Source: Phocaeicola fibrisolvens
Lineage (GTDB): Bacteria > Bacteroidota > Bacteroidia > Bacteroidales > Bacteroidaceae
DNA: 64,000 nt
Direction of reading: 5' to 3'
Assembly: GCF_025567125.1 (NCBI RefSeq)
Contig: NZ_JAOQJI010000002.1
Coordinates: forward strand, 1 to 64,000
Shown here: positions 16,859 through 27,004 of the stretch, in pieces
How the letters are laid out: every line of letters starts with the position of its first letter
Numbering within the stretch: the stretch's first letter is position 1
The notes under the pieces: generated by a model
Seen by the model: the letters and a program-made list of their open reading frames with translations, nothing else
What the model was told of the DNA's origin: nothing
Databases searched by the model: none
Program-made: the position numbers and the translations under genes

Positions 16859-19378
16859 ATGAAAAATAATTTGCAAAAGATTTTTGTAATCGTATGGGGG
16901 CTCTGTCTGAGTGTGATGAGTGTTTCCGGACACTCGGAGCAAAAGTGTATCCATGAGAATGTGCGGACAGTGCCTTACCCTCAGGAGAAAACTCCTTTAT
17001 ATATTAACCCTTCTGCTTTATTTGTTCCTTATTCTTTGAAAGGGGAAGATAAGCTTCAGTTTGCACTTTCTTCGGATGCAAGTTTTCCTGTGCATTCCAC
17101 TTTTCTTTCTTCTCCTAAACCCTGGTGTATGTATAATCCGCACCGTACACTTTCCCCGGGTGCATGGTTCTGGAAATATCGTCGGGTGAGTAGGGAAGGT
17201 GTGTGTGCTGAGTGGAGTAAAGTATATCGTTTTGTGGTAGGTGAGGACGTTCCTCGTTTTGTGACTCCACCTTTTCAGACTTTTCTTTCGAATATTCCAG
17301 AATTGGGAAACCGGATTTATTGCTACTTGTCGGATAGTTTGGCTTCGGCAAGAAAGAATGTGTATGCGCATCCTGAATTTAATGATATGATAGCCCAGGC
17401 ACGTATGGGACTGGCATTTAATCTGTCAACGGATACCGATCCTTATGGAAAGGTGAGTGAGATGGCAGAATTGAGTGTCAGACTGCACACGGCTTATCTG
17501 CTTTTGCAACGTCCTGTATATGCGAAGAAAATGGTACAATACGTGCGCTGGCTCCTGAAGGCACGTTTGGATGATAAACGACTTGAAAATGACTTCTTTG
17601 CCGGTGACTTAGCTTTTCTGCTGGCAAATACTTATGAGACTTGTTATACGTTTTTTACACCGAAAGAACGGGATGAGATACAACGCCTGGTGATGCAGGT
17701 GTTCCGTGTGTATCGTTCCCGTTTGTTCGGGCATGAAGAGAATCATGTGTTTGACAACCATTTCTGGCAGTTCCCGGTACGGAAATTCATGCAAGCCGCT
17801 TTGGTATTTTATGACAAAGAGCCCCTGGCTATGGAATATTTGGAATATCTGTATGAGGTCTGGACAAGCAAGGCACCGGCCTCCGGTTTCAACAGAGATG
17901 GAAACTGGCACAATGGAACCAGCTATTTTAGTGCCAATGCGGTGACTCTGTATTACATGGCTTCCCTGTGTTCTTATCTGACAAAGACCGATTTTATGAG
18001 TCATCCTTGGTACCAGAATGCGGGGAAGGGATTGGTGTATAGCTGGCCTCCACGCTCCATGTCTGCCGGATTTGGCGATGGGCATGAAAAGACCAACGAC
18101 CAGCCTTTGCGCATACGGAGTGGATTTGCTGATTTCCTGGCCCGCGAAAAACAAGATGCTTATGCGGCATGGTATTCTTCCATTAATCAGAAATATGAAA
18201 CAGATTACGAGTTTCGTCTTTATCGTATGGTGAGTGGAAAGCTCCGTCCGGCATCTTCTTCTTTGCCGGCAAATGCCCCTAAAGCCGTTTGGTTTCAAGA
18301 TACCGGTGAAGTGATAGCCATAGACTCTTTGGCCGATTGTACTCGCGGCATGTATCTGAGTTTCCGTTCCAGTCCGTTTGGTTCTGGAAGTCACACTCAT
18401 TCTAACCAGAACGCCTTTAACTTGCATTATAACGGAGTACCGGTTTATCGTTCGAGCGGTTATTACTTGAACTTTAGTGATAGGCATAATATCTTGTCTT
18501 ATCGGCATACTTGTGCTCATAATACGCTGCTTGTGGATGGTATCGGACAGGGATTTACCACAAAAGCCTACGGAAACGTGACTCGGATGCTTCACGGAGA
18601 ACATATTACTTATTGTTTAGGGGATGCTTCTCATGCTTATGGTGGGGTAAGTGAATATCCTATGTGGCAGAAAAATTTTGAGGCTGCAGGATTGGAACAG
18701 ACTCCGGAATATGGCTTTGGAAAAACTCCTCTGACCAAATATCTCCGTCATATTCTGGTTTTGCGTCCAGGAATTGTGGTAATCTATGATGAGATGGAAG
18801 CCAGTCGGAAAGTCCGGTGGGAATGGCTCCTTCATAGTCCGGTTCGCTTTCAGATAGATGCTTCTTCGAATACCCTGGTGACTCCTCATCCGGAAGGAGG
18901 TTTTGTCTCCACGGCCCGTTTGTTTGCTACGGAAGCTTGTGAAATATCCCAATGTAATGAGTTTCAGGCTGCTCCCAATCCTGATTTGGCCATTCGGGGA
19001 GAAACACTGGAAAATTATTGGCATTTAACGGCTTCTTTTAGTCCCCGTAAGGCCAATCGTCTGCTGACGATAATCACCTTAGATGAAGAAAGTGGCAAAA
19101 GTCATGTTGTTTCCGGAGGAAAAGATGGAAAGCTGATGGTAGATGGCTGGCGTATATTTGCAGAACTGGATGTCCGGAAATCCGCTGCATTGACGGTGGA
19201 AAACGCCTCAACCGGGGTCGTGTTTAGCTACGGTGACAAAGATTGCCTCATCGAGGGAGAGACTTATCATCGTAAGGCGAAGGGTACCACGGTGTTGTAT
19301 GACAGAATCAATGGGGTATGGAAGTGTGAAGAAGTGGCAGACCGTCCGGCATTGCCGACTACTTGTGCTGAAGAATAA
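16859..19378 (+). CDS. Polysaccharide lyase, DUF4962 plus heparinase II/III domains (first paralogue)
   Basis: 839 residues. Signal peptide about 1-24. Residues about 30-330 correspond to a DUF4962-type Ig-like plus alpha/alpha-toroid region, and about 350-750 to the heparinase II/III region. Conserved blocks shared with the other two paralogues are VFDNHFWQ, APASGFNRDGNWHNGTSYF (about 338-357), FGSGSHTHSNQNAFNL (about 507-522) and AHNTLLVDGIGQ (about 553). His, Asn and Tyr residues in them are the likely catalytic set. The architecture matches PL15/PL33-type lyases, which cut uronic-acid polymers by beta-elimination, often exolytically. This copy has Thr-His where the other two have Thr-Leu in the GSGSHT block. 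The GH88 gene follows after 25 bases. Exact substrate unknown. Confidence 0.88.
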   Translation: MKNNLQKIFVIVWGLCLSVMSVSGHSEQKCIHENVRTVPYPQEKTPLYINPSALFVPYSLKGEDKLQFALSSDASFPVHSTFLSSPKPWCMYNPHRTLSPGAWFWKYRRVSREGVCAEWSKVYRFVVGEDVPRFVTPPFQTFLSNIPELGNRIYCYLSDSLASARKNVYAHPEFNDMIAQARMGLAFNLSTDTDPYGKVSEMAELSVRLHTAYLLLQRPVYAKKMVQYVRWLLKARLDDKRLENDFFAGDLAFLLANTYETCYTFFTPKERDEIQRLVMQVFRVYRSRLFGHEENHVFDNHFWQFPVRKFMQAALVFYDKEPLAMEYLEYLYEVWTSKAPASGFNRDGNWHNGTSYFSANAVTLYYMASLCSYLTKTDFMSHPWYQNAGKGLVYSWPPRSMSAGFGDGHEKTNDQPLRIRSGFADFLAREKQDAYAAWYSSINQKYETDYEFRLYRMVSGKLRPASSSLPANAPKAVWFQDTGEVIAIDSLADCTRGMYLSFRSSPFGSGSHTHSNQNAFNLHYNGVPVYRSSGYYLNFSDRHNILSYRHTCAHNTLLVDGIGQGFTTKAYGNVTRMLHGEHITYCLGDASHAYGGVSEYPMWQKNFEAAGLEQTPEYGFGKTPLTKYLRHILVLRPGIVVIYDEMEASRKVRWEWLLHSPVRFQIDASSNTLVTPHPEGGFVSTARLFATEACEISQCNEFQAAPNPDLAIRGETLENYWHLTASFSPRKANRLLTIITLDEESGKSHVVSGGKDGKLMVDGWRIFAELDVRKSAALTVENASTGVVFSYGDKDCLIEGETYHRKAKGTTVLYDRINGVWKCEEVADRPALPTTCAEE

Positions 19379-19403
19379 TAATTTAGAATAGATACATAAT
19401 ATC

Positions 19404-20672
19404 ATGAGAACAACGACATTTTTATCATTTGTACTGGCGGGTGTGGTTTTTACTTCGTGTCAACCTTCTACGAAGAGAGAGGCCTGGATAGAAAAAGCAC
19501 TCGATGTAGCCTCTTACCAGCTGAATCTGACAGCGGAAGAAATGAAAGATTCTGTCAAAATGCCCCGCTCTTTGTGGACAGGTTATACAGTCGATTTTCT
19601 GGAAGAACAGCTGGAACGCGAATCTGCTACCTTTGCCGATTCCTTATGGCCTAATCCGGCAAAAGAAAAGCTGGGAACGCTTCGTAGTTGTGATATATAT
19701 GACTGGACAAGCGGTTTCTTTCCCGGCAGCCTTTGGTATGCTTATGAACTTACCGGGAATGAACGCTTGAAGGAAGAAGCCATCCGTTATACCAACCGGC
19801 TTTATCCAGTCCGTAAATACAGAGACAATCATGACATAGGTTTTATGATGAATTGCAGTTACGGAAATGCTTTACGATTGGCTCCGAATGATTCTATCAT
19901 ATCCGTATTGTCAGAAACCGCCGATAATCTGTGTTCACGTTTTAATGTACAGATTGGCTGTATTCGTTCCTGGGATTTCGGTACATGGAATTATCCCGTC
20001 ATCATTGACAACATGATGAATCTGGATTTGCTTTTTCATGTCAGCAAGCTAACCGGTGATATGCGTTATCGTCAGGTGGCCATACAGCATGCCCGTACGA
20101 CAATGAAACATCATTTTCGTCCGGATTATACTTCCTATCATGTGGTGAGTTATAATGCTGACGGTACGGTGGAAAAGCGTCAGACACACCAGGGAAAAAA
20201 CGATGAATCTGCCTGGGCCAGAGGACAAGGATGGGCTGTGTATGGCTATACTGCCTGTTTCCGTGAAACAGGAGATACTTTATTCTTGCAAGAAGCAGTA
20301 CATGTGGCCGATATGATTAGAAAACGCAATACAGCTCCCGACCTGATTTGTTATTGGGACTTTGATGCACCGGTGAAAGCAGATACTCCTCGTGATGCTT
20401 CGGCTGCTGCCGTGATAGCCTCGGCTTTCCTGGAGCTTAGTACGTTCGTACCCAATGGTGAGGTTTATTTTAATTACGCCGAAACTATATTGAAGAATCT
20501 TTCTGGTCCGGCTTATCTGGCCCAAAAAGGAACAAACGGAGGTTTTATACTGATGCATTCCGTAGGCTCTCTTCCACACGGTTCGGAAATAGATACTCCG
20601 TTGAATTATGCAGATTATTATTATCTGGAGGCCCTGAAACGCTATCTGGACTTAAAAAATAAACCTTTTTGA
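19404..20672 (+). CDS. Unsaturated glucuronyl hydrolase, GH88
   Basis: 422 residues. A lipoprotein signal with a Cys after VVFTS (Cys19) suggests membrane anchoring. The (alpha/alpha)6 barrel follows. Two expected catalytic Asp residues are visible in NHDIGFMMNCSYG and IIDNMMNLDLLF. DESAWARGQGWAVYGY is the typical substrate-pocket block. GH88 enzymes remove the 4,5-unsaturated uronic acid created by lyases, so it fits directly downstream of the lyase as the next step in the same pathway. It is almost certainly co-transcribed with that lyase. Confidence 0.95.
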   Translation: MRTTTFLSFVLAGVVFTSCQPSTKREAWIEKALDVASYQLNLTAEEMKDSVKMPRSLWTGYTVDFLEEQLERESATFADSLWPNPAKEKLGTLRSCDIYDWTSGFFPGSLWYAYELTGNERLKEEAIRYTNRLYPVRKYRDNHDIGFMMNCSYGNALRLAPNDSIISVLSETADNLCSRFNVQIGCIRSWDFGTWNYPVIIDNMMNLDLLFHVSKLTGDMRYRQVAIQHARTTMKHHFRPDYTSYHVVSYNADGTVEKRQTHQGKNDESAWARGQGWAVYGYTACFRETGDTLFLQEAVHVADMIRKRNTAPDLICYWDFDAPVKADTPRDASAAAVIASAFLELSTFVPNGEVYFNYAETILKNLSGPAYLAQKGTNGGFILMHSVGSLPHGSEIDTPLNYADYYYLEALKRYLDLKNKPF

Positions 20673-20716
20673 AAGAAGATAAAACGGATTTAAAACCGAT
20701 ATTGGGGTAAACAACC

Positions 20717-20724
20717 TACTTTTG
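20717..20724 (+). promoter_or_regulatory. Promoter -7 box of the SusC/SusD operon
   Basis: TACTTTTG matches TAnnTTTG, 31 bases before the SusC ATG. It is the likely site where the locus regulator acts. Confidence 0.6.
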
Positions 20725-20755
20725 TGGTGATGATCATAACTGAAATTTAAGTATT

Positions 20756-23700
20756 ATGAGAAATATAAGAATAGTTGTTAGTTTTCTTTTGCTTTGTCTG
20801 GGACATGCTATGCTTCTCGCGCAAACATTGACCATTACAGGAAAGGTAGTGGATGAAGAAGGCCTGGAGGTTATCGGTGCCAATATTCGTGTGAAGGGCA
20901 ACGCCTCGGTAGGTACGATTACCAGCCTGGATGGCACATATTCTATTCGTGCGGGAGCAAAAGACGTGTTGCAATTCTCTTACATTGGTATGGCTTCACA
21001 GGATATACCGATCAAGGGAAGGACGAAGATTGATGTGCAGTTAAAGCAGGATAACAAAGTGCTGGATGAGGTGGTTGTAATCGGATATGGCACCTCCAAG
21101 CGGAGTGACTTGACCGGCTCGGTTGTTTCGGTAAAAAGTGATGACTTGATGAAAACGCCGACTTCGGATGTTACACAGGCTTTGGCGGGACGGGTGGCCG
21201 GTGTACAGGTTACCCAGTCAGAAGGAGGTCCCGGTTCCTCCATTTCCATCCGTGTGCGTGGTGGTATCTCCATTACCCAGAGTAATGAACCTTTGTATGT
21301 CATTGATGGTTTCCCTAGTGAAGATGGAATGGCAGAGCTGGATCCAGGTGAGATTGAATCCATTGATATTTTGAAGGATGCTTCGGCGACGGCCATCTAT
21401 GGTGCCCGTGGAGCTAATGGAGTCGTGGTGATTACTACGAAGAACGGAGGGAAGGAAGATTCCAGGCTGTCTGTCAGCTTTGACTCGTATATTGGTTTTG
21501 CCAAGATTGCCCGTAAGCTTCCGGTGCTTTCCTCCGAAGAGTTTGTGACACTGGATTATGAGCGAAACCTGTATCTGAATGGAGAAGAAGGAGTCACACG
21601 TTTTCAGAATGTGTATGGCTCTTTTCGGGAAATTCAGGAGAACTATGCGGAGCGAGGGATAGACTGGCAGGAGGAAGTGCTCGGACGGACTACTACCAGC
21701 CAGAATTACCGCGTCAACATCTCCGGAGGAAATAAGAATACGAGTTACAGCCTGGGCTATGCGTATTTTAAGAACCTGGGTGCCATGGTGTATAGTGGAG
21801 ATGAAAAACATAATGTATCTTTGAATTTGTCTCATAAAGGAAACAAGCGACTGTCGGTGAATGCCAGGGTAAATTTTACGCAGTCCAAGGTATATGGCAT
21901 GGGAACTTCCGAAGGAAATGCCAGATTCAATAAGATGGAGCAGATTCTTCAGTCGCGTCCTGTGGCAGGAATTAATGGAACGGAAGAAGAGTTGCTGCAA
22001 GGAGAAGATCCGTTGTACGTGGATGATGAGTCGAATCCGATGCAGAATCCTTTGATTTCTGCCCAGCAGGAGCAGGATGACCGTATGACACGTACCTTTC
22101 AGTTGAATGGTGGATTAAACTATCGGCTTGGGAAACGCTGGTTTTTCAGAAGTACCATAGGTACACGTTACCAGATTCTGCGCCGTGACCGTTTTTATGG
22201 AGAACTGTCTTCAACTGCCAAGCGTTCCAGTATTAACGGGAGCATTCAGTACTCGGAGAATGGAAGTTTTCAGACATCCAATGTGCTGAATTATGAATAT
22301 AAGACAAAAAAACAGAAATTTACGGCCATGTGGGGACAGGAATGGGTGTCACGCTGGACACGCTGGGTTGTCTCTTCAGCCACGAACTTTCCCAATAATG
22401 ACATCGGACTGGATGACATGAGCCTGGGTACTCCGGGTTCAATTACTTCCAACGTGAATTATGATGATAAGTTAATCTCATTTTTTTCTCGTCTGAACTA
22501 CAATTGGGGGGAGCGTTATTTGCTGACAGCTACCATACGTGCCGATGGCTCTTCTAAATTTAGTGCCAATCATAAATGGGGATTCTTTCCTTCCGTATCG
22601 GCTGCCTGGCGGTTGAGCGAAGAAGAGTTTATCAAGAAACTGAATTTGTTTTCTGATTTGAAGTTGCGTGCCGGCTACGGATTGGCCGGAAATAACCGTA
22701 TTGCGAGTTATGCTTCCTTGAATCTTCTGAAGTCGGCCAGCTATCCAAGCGGAGAAACCGTATCGCCTGGTTATGCACCTTCGGGTATACCAAGTGTAGA
22801 ACTGCAATGGGAGTCAAACAAAACATTGAACGTGGGATTGGATATGGGCTTCTGGGGGCAACGTCTCATTATTTCTCCGGAATTCTATCTGAACAAAAGT
22901 TCTCATTTGCTGCTGAACTCCAAAGTTCCGTCTTCTTCCGGTTATACGACTATGTTGCGTAACGTAGGAAAGACCCGAAATATCGGTATGGACCTGACCA
23001 TTTCTTCGGTAAATATTCAGCGAAAGAATTTTACCTGGTCCACAGACTTCAATTTGTCGTATAATAAGAACCGCATTGAGGCTTTGTCAGGTGAAGATTA
23101 TTTTCTGGAAGAAGCACAGTTCGGATTCAATCAGAACACCCATAAGATTGAGGTAGGTCGTCCTGTCGGACAGTTCTATGGCTTTAAGACCATTGGTTTG
23201 TATCAGGTGGATGACTTTAATTATGATGCTTCCACTCAGACCTATACGCTGAAAGAGAATGTGCCTTATCGTGAAGGGGTACAACCCGGTTACTGGAAGT
23301 TTGAGGATGTAGATGGAAACGGCATTATAAACGACAATGACCGTACGGTGATTGGAAATGCCAATCCCGATTTCTATGGAGGATTGAACAATAGTTTCTC
23401 ATATCGGAATTTCGATTTAAGTGTCTTCTTTACTTTCAGTTATGGAGCTGAAGTGCTGAATGCTACAAAACTGAGTAATACGTTGGCGGGTTCAACCAAT
23501 AAGAACGTACTGGATGTGGCCAATAGTTCCAACCGTTGGATGACCATCGATTCTGATGGAAATGAGGTGACAGATCCGGATGTGTTGGCGAAACTGAATT
23601 CCGGTAAGACGGTTGCTTCGGTAGCCGACCTGGAGAACGGTGATTATTATGTGCATTCCTGGGCTGTAGAAGATGCTTCATTCTTGCGATTGAGTAACCT

Positions 23701-23917
23701 TACTTTGGGATATACATTTCCTCGGAAGTGGATAAAACCATGGGGAATCAGTAAACTGAGACTATATTTTACCGGCAGTAACCTGTTTATCTGGACTCCT
23801 TACAGCGGTTTTGATCCGGAAGTGTCTACCAAGGGAAATAACCTGACTCCCGGAGTTGATTTTGGTGCATATCCACGTAGCCGTTCGTTTGTGTTCGGAT
23901 TGAATTTAACCTTATAA
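20756..23917 (+). CDS. SusC-like TonB-dependent outer-membrane transporter
   Basis: 1053 residues. Signal peptide about 1-22. Residues about 25-100 form the carboxypeptidase-D-like regulatory domain (LTITGKVVDEEGLEVIGANI). The TonB box region LDEVVVIGYGT follows at about 102-112, then the plug domain to about 230 with the SusC signature ASATAIYGARGANGVVVITT, and a beta-barrel to the end (YPRSRSFVFGLNLTL). It imports oligosaccharides using TonB energy. It is paired with SusD 11 bases downstream. There is no fused sigma/anti-sigma N-terminal extension, which fits control by the HTCS. Confidence 0.97.
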   Translation: MRNIRIVVSFLLLCLGHAMLLAQTLTITGKVVDEEGLEVIGANIRVKGNASVGTITSLDGTYSIRAGAKDVLQFSYIGMASQDIPIKGRTKIDVQLKQDNKVLDEVVVIGYGTSKRSDLTGSVVSVKSDDLMKTPTSDVTQALAGRVAGVQVTQSEGGPGSSISIRVRGGISITQSNEPLYVIDGFPSEDGMAELDPGEIESIDILKDASATAIYGARGANGVVVITTKNGGKEDSRLSVSFDSYIGFAKIARKLPVLSSEEFVTLDYERNLYLNGEEGVTRFQNVYGSFREIQENYAERGIDWQEEVLGRTTTSQNYRVNISGGNKNTSYSLGYAYFKNLGAMVYSGDEKHNVSLNLSHKGNKRLSVNARVNFTQSKVYGMGTSEGNARFNKMEQILQSRPVAGINGTEEELLQGEDPLYVDDESNPMQNPLISAQQEQDDRMTRTFQLNGGLNYRLGKRWFFRSTIGTRYQILRRDRFYGELSSTAKRSSINGSIQYSENGSFQTSNVLNYEYKTKKQKFTAMWGQEWVSRWTRWVVSSATNFPNNDIGLDDMSLGTPGSITSNVNYDDKLISFFSRLNYNWGERYLLTATIRADGSSKFSANHKWGFFPSVSAAWRLSEEEFIKKLNLFSDLKLRAGYGLAGNNRIASYASLNLLKSASYPSGETVSPGYAPSGIPSVELQWESNKTLNVGLDMGFWGQRLIISPEFYLNKSSHLLLNSKVPSSSGYTTMLRNVGKTRNIGMDLTISSVNIQRKNFTWSTDFNLSYNKNRIEALSGEDYFLEEAQFGFNQNTHKIEVGRPVGQFYGFKTIGLYQVDDFNYDASTQTYTLKENVPYREGVQPGYWKFEDVDGNGIINDNDRTVIGNANPDFYGGLNNSFSYRNFDLSVFFTFSYGAEVLNATKLSNTLAGSTNKNVLDVANSSNRWMTIDSDGNEVTDPDVLAKLNSGKTVASVADLENGDYYVHSWAVEDASFLRLSNLTLGYTFPRKWIKPWGISKLRLYFTGSNLFIWTPYSGFDPEVSTKGNNLTPGVDFGAYPRSRSFVFGLNLTL

Positions 23918-23928
23918 TTAATGAAGCC

Positions 23929-25611
23929 ATGATAAAGAGTTTGAAGATATTTTTGATGGGAGTGGGAACGCTTCTTTGGATGACAGCCTGTCAGGATACG
24001 TTGACGGAGCATCCTGATTCCTATTATGAAAAAGAAGATTTTTTCACCAGCGAGGCGAAAGCCGAGATGGGAGTCATCGGCATTTATAATGTATTGCCCA
24101 CCTTGTATGGCGACAGTGAGATGGCTTTTGGTGCTTCAGACGACACGTATTACGCATCGGGTACCAATACGGATAACGCTCGACGCGACATTGCGCATTA
24201 TATGTTGTCTACAACCAATAAGTACGTGGAAGCTGTTTGGCAGGCCACTTATCAGGGAATTGAACGTGCCAACTACATGATAGAAGGTATTCAGAAGATG
24301 CAAGGTTTTGCAGAAAACGAGAAACTGCAATCACTGGTGGCAGAGGCAAAATTTCTCCGTGCGTTTCTTTCATTTAATCTGGTAAAGTATTGGGGAGATG
24401 TACCTTATAAGACTACATCGACCGGAAGTTATGAGGAAGCTTATCAGCCCCGTACTTCGCGTGAGGTGATTTATGATCAGATTGTGGACGATCTGGACGA
24501 TGCCAAAGAAAATATGAGCTGGGCCAATGAGACCTCTTCGCCAGAACGTGCCACTCAAGGCGCAGCCCGTGCTTTGCTGATGCGGGTATTGCTTCAGCGT
24601 GCCGGATATTCCTTGCAGATGGACGGTACAATGACTCGTCCGGAAGAAGAATTACGGCAGACTTATTTTGCAAAGGTGATAGATGAATGGGAGGCTTTCC
24701 AGGAAAACGGTTACCATGATTTCTATGAGGGAGGTTATGAGGCATTGTTCAAGTCGTTTTCAGCTGGAGAACTTCATTCGAAGGAGAGTATCTTTGAAGT
24801 GGCCTTTTATACGGTAGATGGTCGTACGGGAGCAAGGGGATATTGGGGAACGTACAACGGTCCGTTGGTCGCAGCTCCAGGAATAGAGGCTACGGAAACG
24901 GACAAGTTTATGGGGCGTGCCAATGCCTTGTTTCGCGTAATTCCGGAATGGAGAGACTTCTTTGAGGAATCGGATGTACGTCGGGATGTAATGATTTGTA
25001 CGTATCAGTATGATTGGGATAAAACTCTTTACAACCATGTGAAGAAAGATAATATCAGGAATAAGAAAAACTGGTATCCTGGCAAATGGCGGAGGGAATG
25101 GATGCCTTTGGGATACAAAGACCCTAATATTACCGATGTCAATTATTGCAGCCTGCGTTATGCCGATGTGGTACTGATGGCGGCAGAGGCTTATAACGAA
25201 ACGGGAGAAACTGCACAGGCCTGGAAGTTGCTTAATCGGGTACGTCAGCGTGCCGGAGCAACGGAGATAACTTCTGCTAACTATGCTTCCCTGATGAAGT
25301 CGCCGAAGGTATACGATCTTCCTTTCATAGAGGATGGAGATGAGGCCGGACGTTTTCGTACTGCACTTTATTGGGAAAGGGGCTTTGAGCTGGCTTTCGA
25401 ATTACAGCGCAGATTTGATTTGTTGCGCTGGGGAGTACTGGGAGATGCCTTACAGTTGATGGCTTCAAAAACGGTGGTCAATCAGTCTGCGGAAAAATCT
25501 TTTTTGGCCGGATACAACTTTGTGTCTGGCAAACATGAGCTTTTCCCCATTCCACTGGATGAAATACAGGTGAATTATTGTCTGGAAAATAAGAATAACC
25601 CTAATTACTAA
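23929..25611 (+). CDS. SusD/RagB-like surface glycan-binding lipoprotein
   Basis: 560 residues. A lipoprotein signal ends in WMTACQDTL (Cys about 21). The TPR-rich N-terminal SusD-like domain follows (YEKEDFFTSEAKAEMGVIGI, VAEAKFLRAFLSFNLVKYWGDVPY), and the C-terminal RagB/SusD domain contains YCSLRYADVVLMAAEAYNETG and YWERGFELAFELQRRFDLLRW-type blocks. It lids the SusC barrel and captures the glycan. It is followed after 6 bases by the sulfatase gene, hence one operon. Confidence 0.97.
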   Translation: MIKSLKIFLMGVGTLLWMTACQDTLTEHPDSYYEKEDFFTSEAKAEMGVIGIYNVLPTLYGDSEMAFGASDDTYYASGTNTDNARRDIAHYMLSTTNKYVEAVWQATYQGIERANYMIEGIQKMQGFAENEKLQSLVAEAKFLRAFLSFNLVKYWGDVPYKTTSTGSYEEAYQPRTSREVIYDQIVDDLDDAKENMSWANETSSPERATQGAARALLMRVLLQRAGYSLQMDGTMTRPEEELRQTYFAKVIDEWEAFQENGYHDFYEGGYEALFKSFSAGELHSKESIFEVAFYTVDGRTGARGYWGTYNGPLVAAPGIEATETDKFMGRANALFRVIPEWRDFFEESDVRRDVMICTYQYDWDKTLYNHVKKDNIRNKKNWYPGKWRREWMPLGYKDPNITDVNYCSLRYADVVLMAAEAYNETGETAQAWKLLNRVRQRAGATEITSANYASLMKSPKVYDLPFIEDGDEAGRFRTALYWERGFELAFELQRRFDLLRWGVLGDALQLMASKTVVNQSAEKSFLAGYNFVSGKHELFPIPLDEIQVNYCLENKNNPNY

Positions 25612-25617
25612 GTTGCT

Positions 25618-26991
25618 ATGAATTATAGATTGCTTTTTATTTGTGGGGCGATGGTTCCTTTCGCAGCATGGGCGCGTCAGCATCGTCCGAACATCATTTA
25701 TATCATGACCGACCAGCAGTCGGCCAACGCCATGAGCTGTGCAGGTAATGCCGACCTGCATACGCCCAATATGGATCGTCTGGCCGCTATGGGGGTGCGG
25801 TTTGAAAATGCTTATTGTTCGCTGCCTTTGAGCGGCCCTTCGCGTGCCTCTATGTTTACGGGGTATATGCCGGGTGAGGTCGGACTGACAGCCAACGGTA
25901 CTCCGCTTCCCGATTCGTTGCGGACGGAGACTTTGGGGGATGTAATGAATGAAGGTGGATATACTTGTGCTTACGGAGGAAAGTGGCACGTACATACCAA
26001 TTCGCTTCCATCAGCGCATGCCTTTGGTTTCGAGCGCTTGTATGAGCATAACGACTACGGGCTGGCGGAAGCCTGCGTGAAGTTCCTCCAACGGAAGCAT
26101 GACAAGCCTTTCTTCCTGGTGGCTTCGTTCGACAATCCGCATAACATTTGCGAATATGCGCGGAAGCAGCCGCTTCCTTTTGCCACAATTGACGAGCCGG
26201 AAAGCATTGAGGATTGCCCGAACTTGCCGGACAACTTTTATGTCGCTCCCTATGACGCGGATGCTGTTGCCTACGAGAAGTCGTTGAAATATCGTCTGCA
26301 TCCCACGCGGAGCTATACGCCCGACGACTGGCGGCGTTACCGAAACGCATACTTCCGCCTTGTGGAGGCTGTGGATGCCGAAATTGGAAAGATTGTCGAC
26401 GAAATAGACCGTCAGAACTTGTGGAAGAACACGGTGATTATTTTCACCAGCGACCATGGCGACGGGCAGGGCGCACACCAGTGGAACCAGAAGTCGGTGC
26501 TTTACGAAGAAGTGGTCAACGTGCCTTTCATCGTCTGCCTGCCCGAAGGCAAGCACGCCGGAAAGGTGCTTCCTCAGCTGGTGAACAACGGAGTGGACCT
26601 GATGCCGAGCCTGTGCGACTGGGCAGGAGTGGAAGTGCCTGCCGGACGTCAGGGGGTGAACATCCGTCCGATAGTGGAAAAAGGCGATGCGTCGGTTGAA
26701 GGACAGTCGTATGTGGTTACCGAAACGGACTTCAGCGAGAACGGAGGAGGAACCATGGGATGGATGGTGCGCAGCGGAAACTACAAATACGTGCTCTACA
26801 ATATGGGGCTTTACCGTGAGCAGCTCTTCGACATGACGTCCGACCGTGGCGAGATGCGCAACCTTGCCGTAGAGGAGAAGTACACGCCGGTGCTCGAGCA
26901 ATACCGCCGGATGTTGGAAGAATGGATGAAAAAGCATCCGGTAAAAGGAGGGTTGCCTTATTTAAGATATATTCCAAAAGGTAAAAACTGA
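25618..26991 (+). CDS. Sulfatase, S1 family, serine-type
   Basis: 457 residues. Signal peptide about 1-19. The sulfatase motif is LSGPSRASMFTG with S72-x-P-x-R76. The residue converted to formylglycine is thus Ser rather than Cys, which requires an anaerobic sulfatase-maturating enzyme of the anSME type encoded elsewhere. A metal-site Asp is in IIYIMTDQQ near the N-terminus, and IIFTSDHGDGQGAHQW is the second metal/substrate block. It would remove sulfate esters from the PUL substrate. Position-specificity cannot be read here. Confidence 0.95.
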   Translation: MNYRLLFICGAMVPFAAWARQHRPNIIYIMTDQQSANAMSCAGNADLHTPNMDRLAAMGVRFENAYCSLPLSGPSRASMFTGYMPGEVGLTANGTPLPDSLRTETLGDVMNEGGYTCAYGGKWHVHTNSLPSAHAFGFERLYEHNDYGLAEACVKFLQRKHDKPFFLVASFDNPHNICEYARKQPLPFATIDEPESIEDCPNLPDNFYVAPYDADAVAYEKSLKYRLHPTRSYTPDDWRRYRNAYFRLVEAVDAEIGKIVDEIDRQNLWKNTVIIFTSDHGDGQGAHQWNQKSVLYEEVVNVPFIVCLPEGKHAGKVLPQLVNNGVDLMPSLCDWAGVEVPAGRQGVNIRPIVEKGDASVEGQSYVVTETDFSENGGGTMGWMVRSGNYKYVLYNMGLYREQLFDMTSDRGEMRNLAVEEKYTPVLEQYRRMLEEWMKKHPVKGGLPYLRYIPKGKN

Positions 26992-27004
26992 AAAAATTAA
27001 TATC

